DNA of 45,200 nt. Source: a virus. Shown here one piece after another: positions 24,983 to 33,284 of this stretch (its first letter is position 1; every line of letters begins with the position of its first letter). The notes below the pieces were generated by a model. It had not been told where the DNA came from and did not search any database. It saw only the letters and a program-made list of their open reading frames with translations. The stretch is taken from IMG/VR virus record IMGVR_UViG_3300017708_000734, positions 1-45,200 of that record; one strand, given 5' to 3'. The position numbers and the translations under genes are program-made.

Positions 24983-27900
24983 CTATCCGAATACCATTGC
25001 CATTGCTATGGCTTTACCTGTTGATGCTGCATTGTTTAAACCTAATTGGCTCTTAAAGTTTGCAGGTGATAAATACCTTATGTAACCATCCTGTGAACAA
25101 TATACCCTGTCAATAGTTCCTGCTGTACCAGATGTAGTATTAATCCAGCCAAACTGAGCATATCCATTTCCTTGAGTTCTTACAATTTTATTTGCTTCAT
25201 CGTTTCTACCAGTATGTAAATTTAGTCCATCTAAAGTATCAGCATCTATATTTAGCGCATCAATGTCAGCTTTTGTTTGATCTGCGGTAGCACCGCTTTC
25301 AATGCCATCCAACTTATTTTTAAGTGTAGTAGTAAAATTCTTTTGAGTTAGCCCTCCATCACCTACTGAGTAGGTAGTATTAGCATCATCTACCCAAGCA
25401 TAATCACTTCCATTCCAAGAAAGTATTTGATTACTTCCTGCTGAAGATTGATTGAGGTGTGAATTTACATCACTATCTGCATACCCTGCAGATACAGCGG
25501 CCCAAGTTAAACCTCCTGTATTGCCTGACTGAGCTTGTAAGAAATAACCATTACTAGGACTGTTGCTTACTTTTAAGTTGGCTTCATCTACAACGTTATC
25601 TACTATCACAGTCGCGCCGTCAGCGGTACTTGTTACTTCCCCTGAGTGGTTGGGGTGTGTATAGTTATTAGCACTGGAAGCTATACCATTTAATTTAGAT
25701 AAAAGTGTATCTGTAAAAGCGTTAGTATCACTATTATTTTCATAAGCTGTCTTTATCTCTGCATCAGTTTGATCTGCTGTAGCATTACTTTCTATGGCAT
25801 CTAGCTTTACTTTATCCGCAGAGGCCATAAGTCCACTAGTTGAATTACTAGCCGCCACTATATTGTTAATATGTATATTGGTAGCGCCCTGATCTGTAGT
25901 CCAGTTAATATGCTCGTTTGCTACATAATCTAGTAAATTATCATGACTAACAATTGCCTCTATATCAGACGCTGATTGATCTGCAGTGGCACTTGCCTCA
26001 ATTGCGTTAAGCTTACTAAGCAAAGTGTCTGTAAAAGCATTAGTATCACTGTTGTTCTCATAGGCAGTTTTTATCTCCGCATCAGTTTGATCTGCTGTTG
26101 CGCTAGCCTCTATATTGTCTAACTTGGTATGATCATTGTCTGTAAAAACATTGCTGTCTGTTGCACTATCGACTAGCGTTCTTATTTCAGCAGCAGTTTG
26201 GTCTGCTGTAGCTGCCGATTCAATACCATCTAATTTGGTTCCATCCGCTGACACATCTCTACCATCAACATTTCCTGTTACGGTTATGTCTCCATTTACG
26301 GTTAGCCCTGCGAAAGTGGGAGTTGCTGTAGTAGCAATTGCTTGATCTGCCGAAAAGGTAGTACCACTAAGTGTAAGCCCTGTTCCTGCCGCATATACAG
26401 TTGTTTCTGCTACTTCTGAGAAAATTATGTTGGTTGTCCCAAAAACAATAGCTCCTGATGTGCTGAGAACATCCAAATGACCTGAGTTTGTGTCTCCTTC
26501 TTTAATAAAAAATGCGTCACCTTTACCAAACGCATCAGGATCAGAAGGAGCATAGCTGTCTGTATCAGTAGTCCTTGTTAAGACCCATGCGGTAGAGCCA
26601 TCACCAGTAGTGGTTACCTTGTAAACTCCATTGTGCGCTTGATTGGTTTGATTAGCGACAAGAACTCTATCGTTCAAAGAAAGAGTGACACCATCCAATT
26701 CTATGGCTGCATTTGACCCAGCATTAGTTAGTGTGGCTCCGACACCAGACGAACCGTTATTATATGTAACGTTTAGGTTGCTTGGATGCTCAACTCGAAC
26801 AGGCTGATGATAATGTAATCCTGCAGAAGCAATAGTGTCCACATACTGCTTTGTAGCCGCCTGTAATGATGCAGTAGGGTCTGCATGTAAAACAAGACTT
26901 CCAGCTAGCGTACCGCCAGCCAAAGCCAGCTTTGCATCAAGTGTTGTTTGAAGATTGTCTACATTGCTTATAATATGATTATGGCTGTCATCTGCTATTA
27001 CAATAGCATCATAAGTTCCAGATGCATCTCCACCAAAAACAGTAGATGTGTTAAGAAAATATGTAGCTTCATTACCATCTAATAAATCGGCATTTAAACC
27101 AGAAGTTGGGCCATCTACAGTCTTTATTGCTGTAAGTATTTCAGCAGCAGTTTGGTCTGCTGTAGCAGATGTTTCTATACCGTTTAACTTGGTGTGGTCA
27201 TCATCAGTAAATACATTACTGTCTGTAGCCGCCTCTACTGCCGCTCTTATCTCTGCGTCTGTTTGATCTGCCGTAGCACTGGCCTCTATACCTGTAAGCT
27301 TGGTTCTTTCAGAGGTTGTCATAAACAGGTTTGTAGATCCCTGAGTTATATCATCAGAGTCCCCAGAAAGCTCACTTAAAGCATCTTGTGTAGCAAGCTG
27401 TGTATCAACATAAGCTTTGACAGATTGTTGAGTTGGCAGCTTGGTCGCTGAATCTGATGTCATATCATCTTCATCAACAACAAAACTCATACTTGCCGTT
27501 GTGGTGTCGCCTTCCATAACAGCGCCTGCAGCAGCCACATTGGTGGCATCAGTAACATCCGCACTTGTCTCTATGCCTGTAAGCTTTGTTTCAAAAGCGT
27601 CTGTAAAGGCATTAGTGTCGCTATTGTTTTCGTATGCGGTTTTAATTTCTGCATCTGTCTGATCAGCCGTAGCAGAAGTCTCTATAGCATCTAATTTAGT
27701 ATGATCCGCATCAGTGAAGACATTGCTATCCGTGGCGCTGTCAACAAGAGTTCTTATTTCTGCAGCCGTCTGGTCAGCAGTTGCGCTAGCCTCTATGCCG
27801 TTTAATTTAGTTTGAAGCGCGTCTGTAAAAGCATTTGTATCCGAATTATTCTCATACGCTACTTTTATCTCTGCATCTGTTTGATTACCTGTAGCTCCAG

Positions 27901-28306
27901 ACTCAATGGCATCTAGTTTTGTGTGATCTGCATCGGTAAAAACATTACTATCTGTAGCACTACCAACTAGGGTTCGTATTTCTGCGGCTGTTTGATCTGA
28001 TGTAGCTCCAGACTCCACTCCGTCTAATTTGGTTCCGTCTGCTGAAACATCTCTCCCATCTACTGTACCAGTTACGGCAATATTCCCAGAGCTGTCCTCT
28101 TCAACTAATTTAATCCAATTACCTGCATGTGAATAGTAAGCTCTTCCTGTTGCGTGAACGTGTGCAAACATACCGTGATATGTGCTTGCTGAAGGTAGAT
28201 CAGCTTCAGTTGCATACACATTTGCGAATAATAGTGGGTTTGCGCCAAAATCTTTGGCTCCTGCACCACCTACATCGCCAAATTTTCTATTATTTGATTT
28301 AACCAT
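24983..28306 (-). CDS. very large repeat-rich tail fibre
   Basis: 1107 aa, the largest gene in the window. Eleven copies of a roughly 25-residue unit (SATADQTDAEIKTAYENN / SATADQTAAEIRTLVDS) alternate with KLDGIE/KLNAIE linkers, giving a long probably trimeric shaft. A middle domain at about residues 480-650 (TKQYVDTIASAGLHYHQPV, DRVLVANQTNQAHNGVY) matches a module seen in cyanophage-type fibres. The C-terminus (VYCSQDGYIRYLSPANFKSQLGL) is short and has no S74 domain. The DNA of the repeat units is also nearly identical over tens of bases. Confidence 0.8.
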   Translation of the reverse strand: MVKSNNRKFGDVGGAGAKDFGANPLLFANVYATEADLPSASTYHGMFAHVHATGRAYYSHAGNWIKLVEEDSSGNIAVTGTVDGRDVSADGTKLDGVESGATSDQTAAEIRTLVGSATDSNVFTDADHTKLDAIESGATGNQTDAEIKVAYENNSDTNAFTDALQTKLNGIEASATADQTAAEIRTLVDSATDSNVFTDADHTKLDAIETSATADQTDAEIKTAYENNSDTNAFTDAFETKLTGIETSADVTDATNVAAAGAVMEGDTTTASMSFVVDEDDMTSDSATKLPTQQSVKAYVDTQLATQDALSELSGDSDDITQGSTNLFMTTSERTKLTGIEASATADQTDAEIRAAVEAATDSNVFTDDDHTKLNGIETSATADQTAAEILTAIKTVDGPTSGLNADLLDGNEATYFLNTSTVFGGDASGTYDAIVIADDSHNHIISNVDNLQTTLDAKLALAGGTLAGSLVLHADPTASLQAATKQYVDTIASAGLHYHQPVRVEHPSNLNVTYNNGSSGVGATLTNAGSNAAIELDGVTLSLNDRVLVANQTNQAHNGVYKVTTTGDGSTAWVLTRTTDTDSYAPSDPDAFGKGDAFFIKEGDTNSGHLDVLSTSGAIVFGTTNIIFSEVAETTVYAAGTGLTLSGTTFSADQAIATTATPTFAGLTVNGDITVTGNVDGRDVSADGTKLDGIESAATADQTAAEIRTLVDSATDSNVFTDNDHTKLDNIEASATADQTDAEIKTAYENNSDTNAFTDTLLSKLNAIEASATADQSASDIEAIVSHDNLLDYVANEHINWTTDQGATNIHINNIVAASNSTSGLMASADKVKLDAIESNATADQTDAEIKTAYENNSDTNAFTDTLLSKLNGIASSANNYTHPNHSGEVTSTADGATVIVDNVVDEANLKVSNSPSNGYFLQAQSGNTGGLTWAAVSAGYADSDVNSHLNQSSAGSNQILSWNGSDYAWVDDANTTYSVGDGGLTQKNFTTTLKNKLDGIESGATADQTKADIDALNIDADTLDGLNLHTGRNDEANKIVRTQGNGYAQFGWINTTSGTAGTIDRVYCSQDGYIRYLSPANFKSQLGLNNAASTGKAIAMAMVFG

Positions 28307-28313
28307 AGTAGCC

Positions 28314-29105
28314 TCATATCATTACATATCTACCGCCAGATTGAACGGTTACAGTTACACCACTTTGTATAGTTATAGGACCAACAGAGAAAGCACTTTG
28401 TGTTGAGCTAACTGTGATATTAGATGTAACTGTTCTTGAAGGTATAACTGTTATAGCGTCCAGACTGGCGCTTCCTCCCCCTGAACCCCCATCTATAAAA
28501 CTTAATGTTCCGCTTCCGTTTGTGCCAAGAACTTGACCGCTTGTTCCATCTGTAGAGGGCAAATTAAAATTATTACCAAAAGTAGAAAGGTTAGTATTAA
28601 ATATACCATACTCAACAACCTCTACTATATCGTCTAAGTCTGCTGCGTCCGAAAGCAAGATTGATGTCCCATTAGTCGCTGTATAGTCCGAACCAGTTAA
28701 CTTTGCTCCATTAAAGAAAACATCAACAGCGCCCACAACATAATTCAAAGTATACGTGGTTTGACCTGCGGTAGAAGTAAATTTTGTTGAGTTGTAAGCG
28801 TTGCTAGAAAGAACAAGGTCTGCAGCAGAGGGGCTAATAAAAACTTCTGCATTTCCTGTCAGGTTAAGGAGAGAACCTGTAGAGCTGGATGTAAGGCTTC
28901 TGGTGAGAGTGGTCCCAGTTGAGTTGTATATTCCTGCTCCTATCTCCCAAGAAGTACCATCCTCAATGACGTATCTAACCTCATCACCATCCGACACTCC
29001 AGCAGCCGCAAAAGTTTGATAGCCCACTGCGGCTTGTCCCAAAGATATATCGCCATTTCCAGTGGTCGTGGTATTAACTTTTACTCTGTCTGCGAAGGTA
29101 ACCAC
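28314..29105 (-). CDS. tail fibre/connector protein, GTG start
   Basis: 263 aa. The start is GTG at 29105, with GGAGGTG about seven bases upstream. It begins VTFADRVKVNTTTTGNGDISLG and contains GDEVRYVIEDGTSWEIGAGIY and LNYVVGAVDVFFNGAKL, an N-terminal fibre module shared by many marine phages. The C-terminal third is Ser/Gly-rich then beta (FSVGPITIQSGVTVTVQSGGRY). It likely links the tail to the 1107-aa fibre encoded next. Confidence 0.7.
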   Translation of the reverse strand: MVTFADRVKVNTTTTGNGDISLGQAAVGYQTFAAAGVSDGDEVRYVIEDGTSWEIGAGIYNSTGTTLTRSLTSSSTGSLLNLTGNAEVFISPSAADLVLSSNAYNSTKFTSTAGQTTYTLNYVVGAVDVFFNGAKLTGSDYTATNGTSILLSDAADLDDIVEVVEYGIFNTNLSTFGNNFNLPSTDGTSGQVLGTNGSGTLSFIDGGSGGGSASLDAITVIPSRTVTSNITVSSTQSAFSVGPITIQSGVTVTVQSGGRYVMI

Positions 29106-29121
29106 AGTGCCACCTCCGATA

Positions 29122-29565
29122 CTACGCTATGCGGATAATCGCGTCTGAGGCACTCGCTGTTGGAAACTGAATAGTAAAATCACCCGCTGTAGATGTTTTG
29201 TCAGAGCCAAAATCCAAAACGACAACAGTATCAGTAGTATTGCTGCCACCATTTGTTTGAGTATTATATATTAAAGCGCCTCTAGCTGTGACCGTAGCTG
29301 TCGTAAAGGTAAGATCATTAAAGTCAGTCAAAGCTGTCGTGCCACTTGTTGTAGGTGTGACATTGGTTAAGTTGCCACCACCTGCAGTGTACCCTGATCC
29401 AGAAACCTCATTAGAAGTTGTATACGCAGTAGTTGCGGCATTAAAAGAAGCACTGTTTGTAAACATCGCTAATTTAAACAAATGTTGCCCTGTAGTAAAG
29501 TTGTGTTGACCTGTCAGCAATTCCTGCTTGAAGGACGTACACATGTAGTTGCCAGTAAACGCCAT
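29122..29565 (-). CDS. beta-rich structural protein
   Basis: 147 aa, AAGGAG ribosome-binding site. The pattern FKQELLTGQHNF ... HLFKLAMFTNSASFNAATTAYTT then YTAGGGNLTNVTPT is familiar from marine phage virion proteins of unknown role. It lies between the adaptor genes and the fibres, so a tail or fibre-base component is likely. Confidence 0.65.
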   Translation of the reverse strand: MAFTGNYMCTSFKQELLTGQHNFTTGQHLFKLAMFTNSASFNAATTAYTTSNEVSGSGYTAGGGNLTNVTPTTSGTTALTDFNDLTFTTATVTARGALIYNTQTNGGSNTTDTVVVLDFGSDKTSTAGDFTIQFPTASASDAIIRIA

Positions 29566-29566
29566 A

Positions 29567-29860
29567 TCATAATCTCCTTATTAGTTCGGCAAGTTTAGGA
29601 TGCCCTGCATCGATAAGGGCATTATACACGGTTGTTCGGTCACTGCGAATAGCTTCTCGCATATAAAATGCAACCACCTTCTCCATGTGTTTTTGAAACG
29701 CTTTTGCTTGATCTCTTATAGCAGGATGAGCGCCATCAGAAACATCTATAAGCTTTCCGACACACCTCTCTGCAATCTCATCAGGTGTAAATCCTCTTTT
29801 GTCAGTAGTTTGAATGCTGACAATCGGATCTTTTGGTACATCTACTTGAAACTTAAACAT
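29567..29860 (-). CDS. small hypothetical protein
   Basis: 97 aa. Beta start (FKFQVDVPKDPIVSIQ), then helices (DEIAERCVGKLIDVSDGAHPAIRDQAKAF and a basic C-terminal helix ending LAELIRRL). It is placed directly after the adaptor-like gene, three bases beyond its stop. No recognisable domain; possibly a tail-assembly protein. Confidence 0.6.
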   Translation of the reverse strand: MFKFQVDVPKDPIVSIQTTDKRGFTPDEIAERCVGKLIDVSDGAHPAIRDQAKAFQKHMEKVVAFYMREAIRSDRTTVYNALIDAGHPKLAELIRRL

Positions 29861-29863
29861 TTA

Positions 29864-30511
29864 TCAATTAGGGCCGTAGCCCTCCTCTCCATTTCTGTAG
29901 CCATCTTGCTGTAGCAAACCTCCAACCTTTTGGAAAGCCTGCATTGCTAAACTATGCTGCTCCCTATACTGAGCCATAAGATCAGCATCACCCTTCATAT
30001 ACGAGTACGCCTCTAATAAAGAACCGTATAACAAGGCTGTCTCAGCATTGTCGCCCAGCCAAGTTGTTCCTGCATTGACGATAGACGGGGGATCGTAATA
30101 ATAATTTATTTGCACACTATAAATAGCATCTGGTGTTGGCCCTAATATAAAGAAGCCCGGTGTCGTGCTAGTTCCACCCACAAACTGCGCGTAGTATTTT
30201 GGCCTAGACTTCGGGTCTGCAGGATATGCCTCTTTTATGAAGGTAACATTTTTATTTAAAAGATACTCCCAGTTACCTCCACTATCTTGTATTGCTATAG
30301 AGTACACAGCAATCATATCAGATGGTCTGGCAAGATATTGAGAGTTAGCAACAGTAGCACCTGTAGAAGCCTTTCGAAGCTCTGGTATAAGAACTTGTCT
30401 AAGTATCTTCTCCTCTGCTTGACGTATAAATGTAGGTATATTTCCTACAAACGAGGACTCAGTGTTCTCGGTATAGTCAGTTATAGCTTGACTTAACTCT
30501 GTGTAGTTCAT
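29864..30511 (-). CDS. head-tail adaptor / tail-tube-like protein
   Basis: 215 aa. YTELSQAITDYTEN, FIRQAEEKILRQVLIPELRK, QYLARPSDMIAVYSI and a C-terminal helical part (TALLYGSLLEAYSYMKGD) match a phage adaptor type I know from marine phages, similar in plan to T7 gp11 or P22 gp4. It would sit under the portal. The start codon ATG 30511 lies inside a dispersed palindrome (copy E), which is unusual. Confidence 0.7.
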   Translation of the reverse strand: MNYTELSQAITDYTENTESSFVGNIPTFIRQAEEKILRQVLIPELRKASTGATVANSQYLARPSDMIAVYSIAIQDSGGNWEYLLNKNVTFIKEAYPADPKSRPKYYAQFVGGTSTTPGFFILGPTPDAIYSVQINYYYDPPSIVNAGTTWLGDNAETALLYGSLLEAYSYMKGDADLMAQYREQHSLAMQAFQKVGGLLQQDGYRNGEEGYGPN

Positions 30512-30518
30512 TTGAACT
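30505..30518. promoter_or_regulatory. dispersed palindrome, copy E (contains a start codon)
   Basis: AGTTCATTTGAACT. On the minus strand its ATG (30511-30509) is the start codon of the 215-aa adaptor-like gene, and its outer base touches the stop of the 80-aa gene (30518-30520). A bound protein or hairpin here would directly mask initiation. Confidence 0.7.
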
Positions 30519-30760
30519 TACCCCATTCTACCGTACTTGCCGCCCTGCTTAGCTTTGCCCATTCCTCTGCAGGTTCCTCCCATATTCATTTTTTTGGTAG
30601 AACCGCCATAAGCCATATAACCCATTTTGTTGCGAACTTCTGTTGGCAACTTGGACAATCCTTTACTACCTGCAGGCACAGGTTTCATAGATCCTCCGCC
30701 CATTTTCTTTTTAGGAGGTCTTCCTTTTTTTGATCCATACGTTCCAGCACCTTGAGGCAT
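30518..30760 (-). CDS. small basic Gly/Lys/Met-rich protein
   Basis: 80 aa, very basic. The N-terminus PQGAGTYGSKKGRPPKKKMGGGS contains an AT-hook-like GRPPKKK; the rest is Gly/Met/Lys-rich (YGGSTKKMNMGG, CRGMGKAKQGG). It is one of several small basic proteins in the connector region that probably bind DNA or the negatively charged capsid interior. Function unknown. Confidence 0.7.
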   Translation of the reverse strand: MPQGAGTYGSKKGRPPKKKMGGGSMKPVPAGSKGLSKLPTEVRNKMGYMAYGGSTKKMNMGGTCRGMGKAKQGGKYGRMG

Positions 30761-30799
30761 ACTATCATCCTTTCTTCTTTGGTCTAATTTTAGGTCTTA

Positions 30800-30815
30800 A
30801 AGTTCAATTGAACTT
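30800..30815. promoter_or_regulatory. dispersed palindrome, copy F (16 bp, perfect)
   Basis: AAGTTCAATTGAACTT in the 81-bp gap after the gene ending at 30842. The minus strand upstream is AT-rich (ATGTTAAAATA, similar to the ATGTTAAA beside copy A). The next start is about 40 bases downstream, a longer leader than at the other copies. Confidence 0.75.
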
Positions 30816-30841
30816 ATTTTAACATGTTTAATTTATCAAAT

Positions 30842-31156
30842 CTAGGAAATTACTATTTTCACTTTACCTACTGATGTTATTGCATACTGAGCTGGGTTCC
30901 ATATTGGGTTCCAACCAAAAAGCTGTCTGCTTGCTATAAGAGCGCTATCTGGTCTGGAAAATGGAAGATTTAAATTATCGTTTATTTTTAGCTTGCCTAG
31001 GAAGTTTTGTGGATGGTCAGCATCCACAACATCTCTTCCTATTTTTAACCCAGTCTTTGACCCGTTTCTATACTCATCAACAAGATCCTCCAAAGGATAC
31101 CTTGTTCCTGTTCTGTCGCAGAACCCAAATGCATATTTAGCTCTAGCCGAACCCAT
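30842..31156 (-). CDS. small protein resembling a degenerate zinc ribbon
   Basis: 104 aa. ATG 31156 overlaps the upstream stop as TGATG; a TTG one codon earlier is less likely. AKYAFGFCDRTGTRYPLEDLVDEY and later GLKIGRDVVDADHPQ resemble a marine phage family in which these places hold CxxC pairs; here only one Cys remains, so zinc binding is probably lost. The C-terminal part ends in a beta strand (SVGKVKIVIS). It lies between the two adaptor-like genes. Confidence 0.65.
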   Translation of the reverse strand: MGSARAKYAFGFCDRTGTRYPLEDLVDEYRNGSKTGLKIGRDVVDADHPQNFLGKLKINDNLNLPFSRPDSALIASRQLFGWNPIWNPAQYAITSVGKVKIVIS

Positions 31157-31830
31157 CAACCACCTGCCATAAATGTATCGTAAGGAACAAACTTAATAGA
31201 CGAAGACTCTGAGTCTTCCCCTGCAGCTAGCTCAAATTGAAACTCGTACTCTTGTTTTAATGGAACTACTCTAGAGGCCGCTTCTGGCTTTTTCATTGCT
31301 ATATAGTACGCCAATCCTGCTGTAAGACATGGCACAAATCTAGGAGGTACAGAAGCTACTGTTCCTGCCCCTGAAGAAAGACCGTCTATGCCTTTCAATC
31401 TAAAGTAAGCAAAAGTGTAGTCTTGGTCTGGAACAGGCCAGAAGGTTAGCTTTGTAGAAGAAGAAAGTCTTTGAACATATACCTGAGTTGGCTTACCAGT
31501 AGTATTTTTGTTGGACTGATTTGCGTATGTAGATACAGAAACTCTTTCAACATTCGTGTCTATTTGATCATTATCACTGCCTGTCCGTATATGCTGCTCT
31601 ATAAGATCTATAGTGTCTTGAGGCATATCATATGATACGGTTCCCTCCGTTAAAGACAGAGTTCCTGAATCTATAGTAAACAGATTTAACCCTCTATTCT
31701 GCCACTCAAGAAGCATTATGTTTAAACTTCTTCTAGCTGTCCTAAGATCGTAGCCAGTATTTAACTCTAAGCCAGCTCGCTCAAAAGCTTCTTCAAATAA
31801 ATCAGGTAAATCTGGGGTAACTACTGCCAT
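31156..31830 (-). CDS. head-tail adaptor, P22 gp4-like
   Basis: 224 aa, AGGAC ribosome-binding site. The N-terminal helices LPDLFEEAFERAGLELNTGYDLRTARRSLNIMLLEWQNRG resemble P22 gp4-type tail accessory factors. A beta part follows (LTEGTVSYDMPQDTIDLIE, KLTFWPVPDQDYTFAYFRL) and a helical end (LTAGLAYYIAMKKPEAASRV). The P22-type portal in the same genome agrees. It would bind the portal and extend the DNA channel. Confidence 0.75.
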   Translation of the reverse strand: MAVVTPDLPDLFEEAFERAGLELNTGYDLRTARRSLNIMLLEWQNRGLNLFTIDSGTLSLTEGTVSYDMPQDTIDLIEQHIRTGSDNDQIDTNVERVSVSTYANQSNKNTTGKPTQVYVQRLSSSTKLTFWPVPDQDYTFAYFRLKGIDGLSSGAGTVASVPPRFVPCLTAGLAYYIAMKKPEAASRVVPLKQEYEFQFELAAGEDSESSSIKFVPYDTFMAGG

Positions 31831-31836
31831 CTTGTC

Positions 31837-32079
31837 CTACCGTTTCTTGGCCTTAGAGTTTCTTGGAAAACTCCTATTTTTTGCCTTTGTCTTTACTTTA
31901 AGGTTCTTTCTAGAGTTATCACGAGGATTGCCATTCTTGTGATCAACATCCTTTCCATCACCTTTTCTTACCTTTCCTGCTGCAGCCATCTTAGATCTTG
32001 CAGCGTTTCTAGAAGCTCTTCTTTTCTTCTGTTTAGGAGATTTGTGGTAGTTGTCATACTCCTTTCTATAATTACGCAT
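31837..32079 (-). CDS. small basic HNH-like protein
   Basis: 80 aa, about one third Lys/Arg. The core DVDHKNGNPRDNSRKNL has the Asp-His...Asn...Asn spacing of HNH nucleases (first His in the DH pair, Asn in the second strand), but the fold is minimal and no zinc-binding Cys pairs are present. HNH proteins beside terminase/portal genes can aid packaging; this one is in the connector cluster. A true nuclease activity is uncertain. Confidence 0.7.
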   Translation of the reverse strand: MRNYRKEYDNYHKSPKQKKRRASRNAARSKMAAAGKVRKGDGKDVDHKNGNPRDNSRKNLKVKTKAKNRSFPRNSKAKKR

Positions 32080-32085
32080 GACCTA

Positions 32086-32247
32086 CTATTTTTTCTTTTT
32101 TTTGGTTGGTTTCTTTTTTGCGGTCATAGCCGCTCTTTTAAAGTTTGCGTTTGTAGGTGCGCCCTTAGCTCCCTTTTTACGCATCTTTTCACCTGAGCCA
32201 GCTTTGATTCTAGCTCTTTTTTTAGCGATATTTTTATATAGAGACAT
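32086..32247 (-). CDS. 53-aa highly basic protein
   Basis: ATG 32247 directly follows the upstream stop (TAA then ATG), with GGTGG as ribosome-binding site inside the preceding coding end. The protein MSLYKNIAKKRARIKAGSGE... continues MRKKGAKGAPTNANFKRAA and ends in a Lys run. I know this pattern (AGSGEKMRK, KGAPT) as a short conserved marine phage protein of unknown role. It has about 20 Lys/Arg and likely binds nucleic acid. Confidence 0.75.
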   Translation of the reverse strand: MSLYKNIAKKRARIKAGSGEKMRKKGAKGAPTNANFKRAAMTAKKKPTKKKKK

Positions 32248-32541
32248 TTAACATTTCCACCTTTTTCTAGCCTGCCTTAGACGGCTGTTAGGATCTTTTG
32301 CTGCTTTAGGAAACTTCTTCATCTGACCAGCAGATCTAGCGCAGTAAGACTTTCTTCTTTTAGATGCCTTGCTGCCCTTTTTGACTTTACCTGTAACAGC
32401 GGTTTTGAGCTTAGAACCGGGGTTATCTCTTCGGTACTTAGCTACACCCTTTTTGGTCATACCAGCACCTTTTTTGGTAGGACGCTTTTGCCCTCCACCG
32501 ATGGTATGACCCTTCATTGTACCCTTACTTCTAGCAGCCAT
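32248..32541 (-). CDS. small basic protein, DUF6321-like
   Basis: 97 aa. KKGAGMTKKGVAKYRRDNPGSK, TAVTGKVKKGSKA, YCARSAGQMKKFPKAA and the C-terminal RLRQARKRWKC form a well-conserved motif set of a marine phage family that I recall as DUF6321. It is strongly basic. It probably binds DNA in the virion or during packaging, inferred from charge and the connector location. Confidence 0.75.
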   Translation of the reverse strand: MAARSKGTMKGHTIGGGQKRPTKKGAGMTKKGVAKYRRDNPGSKLKTAVTGKVKKGSKASKRRKSYCARSAGQMKKFPKAAKDPNSRLRQARKRWKC

Positions 32542-32545
32542 AGCA

Positions 32546-32815
32546 CTAATTATAGAATATAGTTGCTGCTGTTATATTAGTTGCTGCAGAAACATGGATA
32601 TCACCCACCTTAATGCCATCACTTGGGACATTTATAGACCCTGATGTAGACGACATTGTGTCTATGTCCAAGACTGTTTCTCCACCACTTCCATCAGTAA
32701 TGGTTAGCCTTCCCGGACTAGAGGCAGTCAGTATGTGGATTTGACGTATTCTAGCTGGACCAACTGAGAGTGATCCTGTGGCTGTTACACGTTTAGATTT
32801 TACATCGCTAGACAT
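32546..32815 (-). CDS. small beta-rich decoration-like protein
   Basis: 89 aa. RVTATGSLSVGPARIRQIHILT, GRLTITDGSGGETVLDID and a final VSAATNITAATIFYN form a compact beta sandwich-like sequence common next to capsid genes of marine phages. Probably a head decoration or head-tail joining protein. AAGGG ribosome-binding site overlapping the upstream gene end. Confidence 0.65.
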   Translation of the reverse strand: MSSDVKSKRVTATGSLSVGPARIRQIHILTASSPGRLTITDGSGGETVLDIDTMSSTSGSINVPSDGIKVGDIHVSAATNITAATIFYN

Positions 32816-32818
32816 AAA

Positions 32819-33022
32819 TTATCCCTTCTTCTTAGGGCGACCACGCTTTTTAACAGGCTCTTCTTCCCACGCCTCATTTACATCAGGTGTAGAAGGATCG
32901 TCTGCTTTCAAAGTGCCGTCATCGTTTCTAGCTCGTTTTTTTGAGGTTTTTAACGGCTTGCCGTCTGGCCCCAATCCACGAGAAGCTAATTCTTCAACAC
33001 TAGGAGGTTGAAATCTACTCAT
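32819..33022 (-). CDS. small charged protein with AT-hook-like tail
   Basis: 67 aa. The N-terminal half is ordinary (FQPPSVEELASRGLGPDGKPL), the middle acidic, and the C-terminus KKRGRPKKKG is a canonical AT-hook core (RGRP flanked by Lys), which binds the minor groove of AT-rich DNA. AGGAG ribosome-binding site. A DNA-binding head protein is likely. Confidence 0.7.
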   Translation of the reverse strand: MSRFQPPSVEELASRGLGPDGKPLKTSKKRARNDDGTLKADDPSTPDVNEAWEEEPVKKRGRPKKKG

Positions 33023-33032
33023 GATTTATCTC

Positions 33033-33272
33033 CTATGCGCCAACAGCAGCGCCAGTATCTACGCGAATCCAATTTGAACCGTCAGAGAAAGCTACGTTTC
33101 CTGTTCCGTTACCTGTTGTTTCGGAGGCTTTTAAAGCGTCTGAAACATACGCCATAGTTCCTGTTGAGGAAGCAGCCGCAGGTAAAGTTGCAACAGTGTA
33201 AGTTGTTAATGTGATTGCCCCAATAAAACCATCAGAAGATGTCACTGGGCCTGAAAATGTAGTTGATGCCAT
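33033..33272 (-). CDS. small head/structural protein
   Basis: 79 aa from ATG 33272 with AAGGG ten bases upstream; the frame is open to 33290. ASTTFSGPVTSSDGFIGAIT and SSTGTMAYVSDALKASETTGNG form a familiar marine phage module found just after the major capsid gene, probably a decoration protein. A stem-loop (33285-33316) lies right before its ribosome-binding site. Confidence 0.7.
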   Translation of the reverse strand: MASTTFSGPVTSSDGFIGAITLTTYTVATLPAAASSTGTMAYVSDALKASETTGNGTGNVAFSDGSNWIRVDTGAAVGA

Positions 33273-33284
33273 AATAAATACCCT

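Noticed and set aside
24983-28306. CRISPR-like array in the repeat-rich fibre gene
   Set aside because: The repeats are in frame, vary in sequence and encode a continuous protein; no constant direct repeats with unique spacers.
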